From: Archilochus colubris
Lineage: Eukaryota > Chordata > Aves > Apodiformes > Trochilidae
Reading direction: 5' to 3'
Length of the DNA stretch: 64,000 bases
Assembly: GCA_023079485.1 (NCBI GenBank)
Contig: CM041108.1
Coordinates: 6,105,321 to 6,169,320 of the forward strand
In this document: positions 35,901 through 48,512 of the stretch, in pieces
How the letters are laid out: every line of letters begins with the position of its first letter
Numbering within the stretch: the stretch's first letter is position 1
The notes under the pieces: generated by a model
Told to the model about the DNA's origin: nothing
The model's input: only the letters and a program-made list of their open reading frames with translations
Database searches by the model: none
Program-made: the position numbers and the translations under genes

Positions 35901-38900
35901 CAGGACTTATGATGTTGGGGGGAAGCAAGGTTAAATAGCATCTCACACCTTTCACTTCACATCTCATTATTCACTGCTAATAGAAGCCTAGACCATCTGT
36001 CTCTGCACAGAACGTTTGGATGTGACAGGCATAGTAGATGTTACAAAACTTTCTCTTGGAGATGTTTATTTCTGGTCTCTGGTTCTGCTCTTGGTGTCCG
36101 TGAATCTCCTGCAGCTCTTGCTGATGAGCAAACCACCAGCTGGACACCTTTGGGCCTGCCTGGGCACCTTCAGGGCTATCTTCCTAAGGACCACTCCTTC
36201 CTTTCCTCTCAAATTCTGTCCACTTGTAAAGAACCTCTCAGAAAGCCCTGTGAGGTTTTGTGAATGGGTGTTCTCACTGGGATCCAGCAGGTCTTCGCTC
36301 ATTGTTTGGTGCTGGGTGTCTGTGCAGGGTGTCCAAGTAGAAACCAGAATGTCCCATCCTGGTCTAGCTCTTCATTTTGTGGGTACTGTGGTGCCTGGAT
36401 GGCTCTACCAGTTGGACTGGGGAGGAGGCAAAAGGTTTTTTTTTCTCCCCCACATTTTGAGGCAGTGCTCCCAAGAGCAAGACCAGTGCCTTGCTCTCCT
36501 CCAGCTTTGCTGTGGAAATACTTAAAATATCAAATACCCATTTTCCCTGGAGGGAAAGAACTGCTTTGTTTTATTTTATTTCATTGTTATTCTTTTATGT
36601 TTTCTTACTGCAGTGGAAGGAAAAATATCTGCTTGTTTCCATCATTTAAGTTGATGTTTGTAAAAGACTTAACAAGTATCTTCTTCCCATATGTTTATCA
36701 GGTTCGAGGGCTTAAGTGCTAATGGGAAAGCACAACAAAAAAAGGTCATGTAGAGTAGTAAATCCTTTCTGTTCAGGTTTCACTCTTCTGGGTGGTTGTG
36801 GTGCAATTTGGTTAGTTTGGCAGTTGTCTGCAGCTCGTTCCCCTGCTCCTCTCCCAAGAAGCAAATAAAAGGGAACCAAGGTGACTTTTTTTCTTGTGGC
36901 TGTGTAATAACTGGAACGTCTAATTCCATCCTCTCTGTGTTAGAAGTAAAACCAGAGAAGCACAGTCCTGCTGCTGAAGGGACTAGGTGATGGATTCCTG
37001 CAGAATCTCTCTTCATGAAAGCACTTTAGGGAGACAGTCCTCCTGAGGGGACTGAGGTCATTGCTCCTTCCTTTTTTAAGACACAGGGAATTGCCTCTTA
37101 GGCATCTTGTGACTGCCATGGTGTTCAGTCAAGGGGCTCTGCTGACAGCCTGAGCCATGCCAGCGCCGTGCAGGCTGTGAGCATCAGCACAATCGGAGAT
37201 TGAAATACTGCCCTGGCCTTTATGATTTAGTCATGGAGCCCACGGAATTTGCAGCAGTAAATGTGCCGGGGTTTGGAGTGCTTTTATCCTCGGCAGAGTT
37301 TTAACTTAGATGGCAAGGGGATATCAGAATTCATTTTATAGCATTTTCTGCAGGAGATATTTTTCCCGTTCTTGCCGGTCTGATGTGGTTCGCATTCACT
37401 CTGTTATCAATAACTATAGAAGCAGCCCTTGCAGAAATTGCTTTGTCTGTGCTTTACTCCTCCAGTATTTATGGGCTGACACTATAATATGATTATTTTT
37501 CTGTGTCCTGGTTAAAGATACCGCTTTGAAAGATACTACCCTAAGATATAAAAATCTGCAGTTTTCTGCTGCTGATGAATTTGTAGGAGAACAACTGTTT
37601 CTGTTACAGGTAGCTGATCTGAAAATTATTCCTTTGGAAGCTGCGGATTAAGTAGCATTGAATATTTTTTTTTATTTATGAAAGATGGGCCTGAGATAAA
37701 TGATGGAATAATAGTAACATCTCACACCACTGTGCCCGTGAAGTTCCTGCTCCGAGATCGTCCTTTTGTGAGCAGCTCCTCTTGATCCTTTTCCCCTGGA
37801 CCTTCACCAAGGGGAGAGAAACCTGGGGTGTGCTTCTCAAACAAGAGTCTTGTCAGCACAAGCACCTTTCCCAGATAAGTTGTTTTTTTTTTAATAAACC
37901 AAGCAACACTGGGTTGCCAGCCTGCAACTGTGGTTGGGAATCAATCTTTAGAGGTTCTGCAACCTGTGGCCTTGCTCCATGCAGCAGGGAACGGCTCCCA
38001 TCTGGGTAGCAGGAAGGTGACCTGTCTCTTTGGGAAGGGATCTCTTAATCAAGGAGGATTATTGGATCAGGTGAAGTTCTAGAGTAGGCTTTTAAGTGGG
38101 ATTTGAAGTTCTGGAATGTTTTAATGTGGTTGCACTTAGAAAAGATGGTGGGAGAGCAAACTTGTAATAGGACAAGAAACAAGTTGCTGAAGTTGCCATC
38201 TGCAATGAATCTCGATTGGCAATACATGCCTTTGAGCAGGATATTTGGCCACTGAGCTGGAAAATTGTTATCATTTGTGGAAAGGCTATTTTTAGTCAGT
38301 AACATCTGTGGAGCACCATTTCCTCAAACTTTCACTGTCTTTCGACAAGTCAGCCAGATGTGACTCACTTGAGCATATTGGATGGAGAGGGAAAAACAAA
38401 GTGTTGTGTTTAGCAGAAATGCAAACATGACCTTTTTGGGATGAAGGCAGCCATTGTTCCCATCCCATGGAAGAGGCAATAAGAAAAGATTGATTTTCGT
38501 CACCAGTATTAAACATCCTTACAGCTTGGTGTCTGTGTTGTCAGGCTCTGCAGGAGGCACATTGAACAAGCTGCTGGTGGCACTCAGACCGAGTCTCCTC
38601 TCCAAAGTGGAGAACAGACTCTGAAGCTGGTGGTGGCTGTTTGAGAAGGTTTGGCACAGGGCTGTCAGACTGAGCCATTGCAAGCTGAAATGGAGTAAGC
38701 ATCATAGGCAACGTGAACTAACCAGGGTGTTTCACTGTGTGGAGGAACTTGCTGAATTAAGGGTGTCTGATCCTTTAACACAGCTTAGGCAAAGCAAATA
38801 ATCCCCAAGAAAATCTTACCTGCTGCCAGATTTCAGCTGAGGTGTTAGAGCAGGAGTCAGACCTTGACATTTGATGTCTCTGAAAAAGGTTTTGGCTTAA

Positions 38901-39470
38901 ACTCGGTTGTTTACTACTGCAGTCAGGAGCAGATTTGTTAGACAGGGCTAATTATATGTGCATGTTCCAAAATCATTTGGAAACTGTAACATTTGTTGCT
39001 TTTCAAGCGCTTCAAAATATGCAAATATTTCATGCAACGAAGAGAACTGATTTTTGCAAGAATCCACACATGGCGTTAAAGCCAAATGTGGTTTTAGAGG
39101 CAGCCCAAAGCAAATCCATTAGATCCTGTAAAACGGGAAGGGAGGAGGCTGGGGAGGGTGCCCTGCCCGAGCTGTTGGCTGGAACTCAGGTAATCCCAGT
39201 CCAGTGCTGAGCGGGATTTGTAGGGAGAAGATTACCAGGAATCAGCACTCACTGATGAGTGGGAGCATGCAGACACCTTGCCCAGTGTTATGGGAAATGG
39301 GAGGGTTTGGGGCTCTGGAATGTTTTGCTGAAGGTCCAGCCACCCTGAACCACATGGCTCAATAAGACCCTGGTGTTGTACCATGGATGCTGGGATCCCA
39401 AAGCTTTTCCTTTAGGGCAAAAGGTTTCACAGGAGAAGACCTCCTGAGGGTCTGTGGGAACTGAGGGAGT

Positions 39471-40780
39471 CCCTTATGATTTGCATTTAAGTCTGGCTCA
39501 TTTTTTTTTAAAACCTACTCATTTTGTTTGTTTCTTTGCTGGAAACCATGTCTATCTGCCAACCTTTCCAAAATGTCATGATGTAATTATTTTAACAGGC
39601 AGTCTGTGCTTCTTTATTTGGGGGATATTAACCTTTCTAAACAAAAGAAATGTTAATATACATTGGAGACGCAGCTAATGGGATTTCATTTTTCTTATTA
39701 GAACAGACTTGAGTTCTCTTTTTAAATTATTGTACAAGAATTCAGCAAGTCAAGTAATTGCCTTCAGCTAATCCATGATAGCAAATTTGAACGTGAATAT
39801 CCAGATCATTCTGTATGGATTGGAAAAAGTAATGTCATTTTCTTGTTTTTTATTTGCTTTGGCTAAACAGCATTGAAGGATGATATAAATTCATTGACTC
39901 CAGAACAAAGAATATGCTAATTATTAATGCGCCAAGTTCTGATATGCTATAAACCACCCTGTTTAATTTGCAAAGCCTATTGTGGCCTATTTATATTTCA
40001 TTGCATATTGATTCCAAGTTTGTATTTGTACTGAGTTCAGTATCTTTCTTTGGGAGCCTTGAAATTTCAGCTGGGTTTCTGGGCTATTCCCCATGGTGTG
40101 GAGCCCCGCTGTGCAGTGCAGGGGAAATGCTCTGAATTTCAGAGGATTCTGCTGGTTTTAGTGGTTCTAGCTCCACGAGTCAGCTTTTGGAGAGGCCCAA
40201 AGTGAGGCAGTGGAGATTGTAGCAGAGCTCTGTGGGTCTGGGTGTGCTCGTGCGTGTTCGGGTAATATTTTATAGGGCTTGGCTCAAGCTGACTGTATTA
40301 ATTAAAAGTTTATATATGTGCAATCTATACTTAAAGCTGTTTGCTGCTTACCAAACAGCCATTTGGCTTGCAATGTTATTTTCGGTGCAAACACTATTGC
40401 TTTTATGAGCTGATGCTGCATTTCAAGTCGCTCTCCTTTCCCCATAGTGCCTTGCGATTGGAATGCGTTGTGATAAATATCCTGGACTCTAAAGGATTTA
40501 TCTTTCAATCTTGATTTTAAAGGAATATTTCCAAGTGCTCTAATCACCTTCCTTTTTCTGCTGTGAAGCTAATGTATTTTGCAGGGCTGTAACTGCTTCA
40601 GCACCTCTGTTGGAGTTATAAAGGAGCAATGCTTACAGTTAACAAATACATAATGGAATTTAATATAACCCCTTGGTGCATAAAGGAGGATAAGTGGAAA
40701 GCAAAGTTGATTGCATGCCTGGAAGAATATTTGTGCCTGATTTATGTTCTAATTTTGGCATTGGATTTTCTTTGTGATAG
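39471..40780. other. Long AT-rich block, candidate conserved regulatory region
   Basis: The longest AT-rich stretch of the window. It starts with a POU octamer in reverse (ATTTGCAT, 39479-39486), holds the SOX-POU string at 39904-39923, and has almost no open frames. Texture and motif content resemble ultraconserved-type intronic enhancers, but only an alignment can show it. Confidence 0.35.
39904..39923. promoter_or_regulatory. SOX-POU-homeodomain motif string
   Basis: AACAAAG (SOX type) at 39904-39910 is followed after three bases by ATGCTAAT (POU octamer variant) at 39914-39921, whose end overlaps TAATTA at 39918-39923. SOX and POU sites in tight pairs are typical of neural-progenitor and pluripotency enhancers, although here the SOX site is reversed relative to the classical composite element. 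It lies in the longest AT-rich block of the window. Confidence 0.35.
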
Positions 40781-40927
40781 TGAAATGTCGCATTAGCATG
40801 GCCTTCATCTCAGGCACTGAAAACAAGTCCCAGTGCCGAGGCCATGGCTCAGGCTGTCCTTAGCTTGGGAATCTGCTGATTGTCTTACAGCATCAGCTTG
40901 GCTAAAGCCATCTTTCTTCATAAGTTG

Positions 40928-40942
40928 TTTTTTTTTTTTTTT
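40928..40942 (+). repeat. T15 homopolymer
   Basis: Second-longest T run, followed by AAGAAACG. No flanking retroposon recognised. Confidence 0.93.
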
Positions 40943-41901
40943 AAGAAACGCTTGGGTAGCAGTTTCCCTCCCTCCCAGCCCTGCCTAGGGAATGTCAGTG
41001 AGTAGCTGGTCCCTTCTGGGCTGCCTGGAGAGACCTGCTGGGATGGTTAATCCTGTCACTACACTGCCAGGGTGTTCCTCAGAGCCTGCAATGAAACCTC
41101 CTGCAAAGCTGGCAGAGTTCTGAGCTGTCAGAGCAAGGGCTGAGAGCTCCGTGGGGCTGTGGCCCGTGATTGAAACTCTGGGACTGCCCAAAGGTTCAGC
41201 TGTGCCACCCAGTCCTGTGGGAGCTGCTGCTGAGAAACCTCCACAGATCCCAGCTTCCAGCACTGAAGACTCAGGGCAGGCAGGAGCTGATAATTCATCT
41301 TGCACCCGCAGGAGGAAAAGCAGTGCTAGACGTGATGAGGAAATGGCAGGTTTCAGGCTGGTAATTTGCAGGCTTTATTAACAAACTCGCAAAACTTATC
41401 GATGACACTGGAAGCCACTTTATTTGGGCAACTTCACTGTGGTTGTTATCACTTCTTTTTTTCCAGGAAAAGAAGTGCTGGTATTCTTATATTGAGAGAA
41501 GCTCATTAAAGCTCTCGGATCCATTTCACTCTTCTGCAGTGCCTTTCTCCTGTTAAATGCCACGAATGAGTCACGAGCCTGTTTTGATTCCCAGGAGTTC
41601 TCTGCCTGCTTTGCCAAATCCCCCGAGATTTCTTTTTAAGATGATACACGGTGGTTAACCACGACTTAAACCTCGTCCACAGATTTTATGTGGGATTTTT
41701 GGGTTTCTGTCAGGTGGCGGCATGAAACAAGCTGCAGAGAAAATAGTAGCCATATGTAGTATATAGAGTTTTGTCAAAAGCTGGGAGAAGCTGCTTGTTG
41801 GAGGGACCTGGGCTGCCACGGTTGGGCAGGGGTGCAGCGTGGTCCCCGTGAGGAGCAGAGGAGCTGAGCTGGTGGTGCTCAGGGGAGTAGGGAGATTCAG
41901 T

Positions 41902-41914
41902 ATGCAAATTTGCA
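41902..41914. promoter_or_regulatory. Palindromic POU octamer
   Basis: ATGCAAAT at 41902-41909 overlaps its own inverted copy, making the 12-bp palindrome TGCAAATTTGCA at 41903-41914. Such arrangements can take POU dimers. Motif seen directly, function inferred. Confidence 0.3.
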
Positions 41915-44900
41915 GTTTAGAGCTGCCTCCTGCTCGCTTGGGATGATGCTGTTAAAAGTTGTGCTGCTTTTGTAGATAAACACTAAGACATCCGCTTTCA
42001 ACTTCACATTCTTTAACCTTGTTTTATTCCTTGCTGAGTGCTGACACTTTCAAGGCAGATGAAAATCAGACTAAATTTAGCAGTGAGTGAAGCCCCCTAT
42101 TCCTCCTTCCCCCCCACGTTCCAGGCGCAGTGTCTGTCTCCTTTTGATTATTTTTGCCCTTGGTTTCTGCTTTAGATGTGAAGTTTTGCAAAGCAGTGCT
42201 GACAAGAAGCCAATTTTTGTAGTGGGCAAGCCTTTGGCAGGTCTGCTTGCCTGTCAGTTTGCCTTCCACCTCTGGGCTTGTGGTGCTGGAGAGCAGTGGG
42301 TCTTCTGGATGTCTCGGCACAGGATCGAGCCCCTGGTCTTGGGAACCTTCCTAATTGTGGTGCTTTGTTACTGTAAGGTGGTCTCTGTTCCTTGGAGGAC
42401 ACCTCCTCAGATGGTACCCAGATGGTTTAGACCCCACTGGGGTGGCCCCTGGCTGCCCAGAGCCAGGACCATCTTGGCTGCACCCGATTGTTCATTGTTT
42501 TCCAGCCTTCCAGCTGCCACCACTTGGTTTGCATTTTTAATAAGGAGAAATGGGTGGCATCTCAGGATTAAATAACCCCCAGTGCCTGTGAAATTAAGCC
42601 CTCTTGAGTGTTAAAACGCTGCTTAGATGGCAAGCATGCATTTCTATTATTAGGCTGGGATATGCAGCTGAAAAATGAGCCTTGCTGTCCTGTTTTCTCC
42701 TTCTGTGGCCCCTTGAACTCACACGGGTCTGCCTGGGAATGAAGCACACCTGTACAAACACCCTCACTGCTGCTGGGCACCCAGCAAAGGCAAGGCCAGA
42801 GGTGAGCTTCCATTAAAGGCACCCTGTCCTGGGGCAGGACGAGTCCATTGAGTGAGCCAAGAGTGTTTCCAGCAGCTGTGGGGATACGGGAGAGCCCTGA
42901 GCAGGCTGTGGGGAGGCAGACAGCAGGTTTCTCTCTGGCTGGTGTCATGCTGCTGCTGAACACTCAGCCAGGAAACTTTGGGATCCCTGGCTGAAAGATG
43001 TGCTGGCAATTTCCCCATTAAATAAGGGCACCTCTCTGGTGCCATTCAGCTTTTTTAAAAGAAAACAACTTAGCTCTGCGCTTTGCTTTTGGAACAGAAG
43101 GAATGTATGTGACATTTCAAAGTAGAGTTGCAACTCAGATTTCCCCAGCCCAGATCTCATTTCCTCATATTACTATTTAGAAGAAAATTATGACTTCTGG
43201 AATTTCTTTTACACAATTGACATGTTCTCTAGCTCTTCTGCTGATAACATTCTGGAGCAAAGCATGGCAGTGGCTCTCCAGGATGATAAATTGGCACTGT
43301 TTTTTCTGTCCTCTATTAACTTTGTTCCCAAGGAATCAAATTAAAGTAATCTTTTATTACAGCATGGTAGAACCTGCACATACAGATTTTTTTTATGGTA
43401 GCCGTAGTTCTTAAGGTGAGTTCAAGTTATTTCAATTGTTACTTATCTTTGGAGTGATGGTCATGACAAATGGCTGGTGTAATTTCTTTCCTTAGTAGAT
43501 GGATATAAAGTGAAGATACTACATGGGCTTCTCACCGAATTAATAAATTTTTAGATTGGGAACACTGAGTTAGATATTGAAGCATTTAACTTGACAAGAA
43601 GACAGAATTGTTTTCTGATCTTGTTGGTAATGTGAAGTGGAACTGGGTTCACAAGCTCCCCGTTGGCTGCAGTTGGGTGCCATGCAGTTTGGGTGGGGGG
43701 TGCGAGAGGCAGGGGTTGCTGTTCTGTGCAAGGGAGATGTGCATGATGTGGTGGGATATGGGGTGTCACGGAGGGGCTGACCCTCGGAGGAGCCCTTGAA
43801 GCCTGGGATGGGCATGGCCAGGCATGGGGTGCCCATCCTGGGACGGGTGCTGTGGTGTGAGGGCTTTGGGAGACCCTGCAGAGCAGGTCTGGGCAAGGAG
43901 CACGCTGGTTCCAGCCTCAGCCTGAGGGATGTCTTGTTATATAAAGCAAATAGCAGAATGTTATTTGAGTATCCTTTCAAGCAATATCTTTCTTAGCTCC
44001 ACGCCTGCTAGTTCAGAAGGGTAATGGTGTTTGGTTTAAAGCACAAGTCACACAAAGAGCTGAGCCTTCCCTAAGTGCCTGTTGGCTAACTGGCTTAGAG
44101 CAGAGCAGCAGGAAGGACAGCCAGGAGCTGAAATGACTTTTGGCGCCGAGCTGCACAGCAGCGTCTCAAGCAATGCCAGCAGTGACGATGGGAATAAACC
44201 CCTTCCTGCAGCCCTGCTCTCCACTGGCTCTTCTCCTGCCTCGCCAAGCCAGAAGTGGATGTGGCAGCACAGAGCCAGGGGTGGGGATTCAGCCACTTCC
44301 ACCAGCTTTTAACTCCTTGCGTTCCCCTGCCCTGGGGCTGAGCCAGGCAGTGTCGGCGCGGGGTCCGTCAGGTTTGCTGATGTGCCCTTTTTCCCTGCGT
44401 GGAATGAAGCTTTGGTTAGCATGGTGATGATTAGGTATTGCCCTTCAAAATACAGTGTGTGATCCTGTGGGCTTGCGAGATGGATGGGAAGGGAGCAACT
44501 GCGCTGAGATGCAGAATTGTGGCTCCCTGCCCACATCCACGGTGCTCACACTTTCACTTGCAAGAGGGAAGGGATGTTTGGCTTCAGGTTCTGCCAGCCA
44601 TAAAGAAAATATTTTGATATGAGCTCGTGAGTCACCAGAATGAAAGGGAGGAGGAAGCCTCAGCACTGGAGCTGCGTGTGGCTCTCCAAGGCTGTGTAAG
44701 TACTTGGGGGGCAGCTCATGAACCCTCTGCGAGGTGCTGGGGAGGTTCTGCTGTGCTGAGAGCAGCAGTGTGACCCAGTGTGCTGAAGCCACTTCAAAAC
44801 AAGAAGGAAAATTACATTACCTGGAAAGAGTTTAAAGAACCTGCTAGGGAATACTGACCAACTCTCTTCGAAGAGAGACTGGGAACGGGCTCTGGGCTGG

Positions 44901-46633
44901 CACACATAGAGGCTGCATAGTGTGAGAAGTCCCTTCCAGTTGTCATTCTTGATGTACCAGTTTCTAAACGATACTAATTTACTGCTCATCTTTCATTTGT
45001 TTGGGTAGCTGCTTGAGAAAAGATAATTTTTTTCTTTTATTCTGTGCTTCTGGATGGTTGCTGTCACAAAAAATAATCTGTGTTACCTGTGAGGCAGTTG
45101 CGGGGAAAGTGTCTCCAAGAATAAATAAAATAACTGTGAGTACATCTGAGGCAGCTCAGCAGAGGTGGAAGGAGAGGAGAGGCTATCGCATGCAAACCAG
45201 GTCCTGTGCACCTAGTGCAGCCCTTAAAGGCTCTGGTAATAAACCCAGCAAAGCAAACACATCCCGCCTGTGCGTGCGTAACACCGGTTATTTCCTTCCG
45301 TACAGAACTCTGAATATTAATTTGAGCCCATATCAGTGTGCTCGTTGTGTGGGGACGTGCAGATGAATGGAGAACTTGGGTCTTCTAGGGCCTGTTTGTT
45401 CAGTATAATTGCAGCTTTAAACAAATTCAGTGGCCAGAAAGCTGTAAAACATTTGCAGGCAAGAACATGCTTTTAATATTCATCTTCCTTAAGTGTCACC
45501 GAGTGACAACTAAGACTAACTGGGCAGAGATGGGTGCCAGGGAAAACAGAGAGCAGGGAGTCTTGCTTGCTAATTTGTATTCTAGATGTAAATCTTAAAT
45601 TAGTTGGAGATTTTAAAATGGATTTTTGAATGCCAGGCACATAAGAGGCAGAATTGATATTAATATTAATAGACTTTAAAAGATATTTAGGGAAATATTT
45701 GTATAATTTAATTTTCTTCATAATCAAGTCAGGAAAGTATCGACTGACCATGGGACGCAGAGAACTCGGTTGACCTCAGAGGAAGGGGAGGGCTTCCCAA
45801 GACCCTGCAGCCCCATGGCAGGCAAAGGAGAACTTGGGAGAGGCAAGAGCTGCATCGTGCAGATATAAATCAGCCAAGACCGAGTGCAGGAGGAGGAGAT
45901 GGGTGCAGGTGAAATATTAATGAAGATATAAAGCACTGCACCTACACGGCGTGGTGTGATGTTCTTGCTCGTCTAGTCATGTTGAGCCGGCTGGAGCTTT
46001 AAATTTTAAAGCCCTGCTGGAGAAGAGGGGTGAAGTTGGGCAGCTCATCAGAGGCTGCGGTGGTGCTCACAGCAGATTCACATCTGGGATGTGAAAGGAG
46101 CCTCCAGTATGGGGGTTCAGAAGTGTCCATCTGCCCAAGCTCAGTCTGTCTGTCCAACCATGTCCCTTAAGCATCAGGTTGTTGTCCCTGGGTGTGGCAA
46201 ATCTCCCTGGGCTGGTGCATCTTTGCTGGACATCTTTGCTGTCACCCACCTGACCATGCCAGGGATGGTGGCAATGAGGGCAAGGACACCCCTGAACACA
46301 CCAGGCAGCTCTCATCAGCCCTCGAAAATGTATGTCCAGGAGGCAAAATGGGTGGTTACTGGCCATGGGCTGGGCACCTGCCCAAGTGGTGAGAAGGTCC
46401 ATGGGCATGTGAGGCAAAGCCACCATTTCAGGGTTTCTGCAAAAAGTGCTGGGTACTGCCCTGCTGGGGTCTGTTGGCATCCCGTGGGGCTGCAGGGAGG
46501 CTGGGTGGCACTTGAGAAGATGCTCCTAAGGGATGCACTGGCACTGCTGCAGGTACCTTCCAGTTCTGCTCTCTGTATGTCCTCCTCCTTTCAGCCAGGA
46601 GTTTGCCTCCACCTACAGGAAGCAGAAAGCAAG

Positions 46634-46643
46634 AAAAAAAAAA
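46634..46643 (+). repeat. A10 homopolymer
   Basis: Short A run. It sits inside a 226-codon open frame where it would encode a lysine run, one reason to distrust that frame. Confidence 0.85.
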
Positions 46644-48439
46644 CAGCCCATAAGGCTCAACACCGTCTGTTAGTCCTCATCTTTCAGAGAAGCTCTGTAA
46701 AGCATCTCATCAGTCTCCATTGCTGCGTGAAGCACTCAGATGTACTCCTGAAAGGTGCCATGGCAGGCTGAAGGCTTCTCACCCATCAGACAGGTTTTAA
46801 TTCACCTTTTCTCGTAACCCAAGCCTCAAAAAGAAAATGCACAGAAGCTGACAAGCTAGTAATTGAATTTCAGTTGGCACTGGTGAGGCTTCCACTGGGG
46901 TTCGTGGTTGAAAGACAAAGCAGATATTTCTGAGGAGAGCAAAAATGGTGCTGGGAGGTTTTGGGAAAGAGCAGCTTTGGGGGAAGTGGAGTGTTCAGCA
47001 AGGTCTGGCTGGAGTAGTTGGTGGGCAACTGGCAGGGGGCTGGGGATGGTGGTGGTGCAATGTTTTGAGTGATGCTTGGGTGGAAGAAATTCCAACCTCC
47101 ACGTTTTATGCACAAGGTACCTGACAGTGAAGCGGTGCAATGACCTTTATCTTTATGAGCTGGGAGAATTAAGGAGTTCTGTATTTTAGTTTAATTAAGC
47201 AATAAGGCATAACAGATGGTGCATTTCTGGGTGATTATTGAATGTCTCTGATTTGACTGAGAAGTGCAGTAACACCACGGTCGTGAGCGTGTTGCAGTCT
47301 GAGCTGGCTGTGATCTTGGAGAACATGTGTCTGTAGGTAGATGTCTGTCATCAGTGATGCTACCAGCTGGGCAGCTGCAGTGTCCCATGAAGTAAGTGCC
47401 AACGTATTCAGTCCTGTTTGGCCAAGGTGCATGGGTGTTGTTGGGCAGATCACCTCTCTTTACAGCTCAGGTTGACCCAGAGCATCAAGGATTGTGCTGT
47501 TCCAGTATTTGCATACAGAAATGGGGCAGATGTTGAACAGCCCTTATAAGGCATTTGGTCTGTAGGTGCTTTGACTCAGAAACCCAAGAAGAGACAAATT
47601 CATAGCAGTTTGATCTGCCATTTGATTGGTTTTTTCCTACCATGTGAGAACTTGGTGTGAAGTTTTCCACGCTAGGTGATTCTCTGCACACTTGCAGCTG
47701 CCATGTTTGCTCCAGATGACAGTAAGAAGCAGCAGAAGAAAGGAAGAGTCTGGAATTAGTTGAATGACTCTGGCCAGCCTGCTCCTGGGTAAAAGGGCCA
47801 GGCAGTGAACCCCAGCTGTGGTTTCTCCCGCTGCTGTGTCATAGCCTGCCCCTTTTCTTGCCCCCCAAACCATTAGAGATGTGAATTGCTTGCCGCTGAA
47901 CTTACACTTCTGCAGTATTTTAGATCACTGACTAATACGCCTCAATTTTTCTCATTAATGGAGTATTTGAAATGATCAAAATGAAATAGATTCACTTTCT
48001 GTCTGTGAAGTTGTTGTAAGGGTGATGTATGAGGAGTTTTTAACACAGGTGTTAGTCTTTTTGGAGAAAATCACTCATTTGTCTCAATCTTGTGCTGTTT
48101 GAGGAGATCCGGGGCCACTTGAAATTGTGAGCTTGGAAAATCATCAGTTACCCGTGAAAGCTTTCAGTTGGGGGTTGTAAGGGCTTTGTCCCTTCTGGAC
48201 CTTGCTGCTGGTTTAATGAGCCATTTCCTCATTAGCCTTTGTGGTGGGGTGGTTGCTGGAGCAGGACACAGTGTCCCATCGTGTCCCACCTCAGGGCCCC
48301 ATCCCCCCGCGGCCACCGCTTTGGGTTTGCCATTTCGGAACCGAGCAACACAATCAAAGCAAATTCTTGGTCGGAGATGAGCTGGCTTCATGCCATCTTC
48401 GGAGACAATGTCCCACTTAAACAGCCTGGATTGGGCTGA

Positions 48440-48512
48440 GAAGAATAATTGCCGCTATGAAATAATTTTGCAATTACGACTGTAATTAAGGGCAGTTTGT
48501 TAATGAAAGTGC
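48440..48512. promoter_or_regulatory. Homeodomain-motif cluster (candidate enhancer core)
   Basis: Within about 70 nt there are AATAATTGCC, AAATAATTTTG, CAATTAC, the core TAATTA at 48483-48488, and TTAATGA. The sequence sits between G+C-richer flanks, which makes it look like a short constrained island. A POU octamer lies 120 nt further on at 48626-48633. No alignment is available to test conservation. Confidence 0.3.

Larger units (their letters stand above)
32316..39470. other. Non-coding sequence with AT-rich islands
   Basis: AT-rich islands at about 32640-32930, 33520-33720, 36530-36740, 37240-37700 and 38880-39080; the last holds a POU octamer at 39019-39026. The island at 33520-33720 is unusual in also containing GCCGGCGG. 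A good isolated acceptor (TTTTCTTACTGCAG, AG at 36613-36614) has no donor partner. The 169-codon frame at 36016-36525 is not recognised. Confidence 0.5.
40781..48439. other. Ordinary non-coding sequence
   Basis: Contains the T15 run at 40928, the palindromic octamer at 41902, a 12-bp palindrome ATTAATATTAAT at 45659-45670 inside an AT-rich island (45380-45740), and an octamer at 47507-47514. The 226-codon frame at 46091-46771 is one of the window's longest and has no recognisable domain. Confidence 0.5.

Noticed and set aside
36585..36614. Strong acceptor TTTTCTTACTGCAG
   Set aside because: No consensus donor within exon range, so no exon can be proposed.
36685..36720. GGTTCGA-like phrase suggesting a tRNA T-arm
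   Set aside because: No cloverleaf partners, no A-box upstream and no acceptor stem.
43414..43421. AAG|GTGAGT juxtaposed splice pattern
   Set aside because: Upstream tract is interrupted by AG dinucleotides and purines, so it is not a credible acceptor.
46091..46771. 226-codon open frame, plus strand
   Set aside because: No domain or family recognised, contains an A10 run read as lysines, no upstream promoter or flanking splice signals. Length is plausible by chance in stop-poor sequence.
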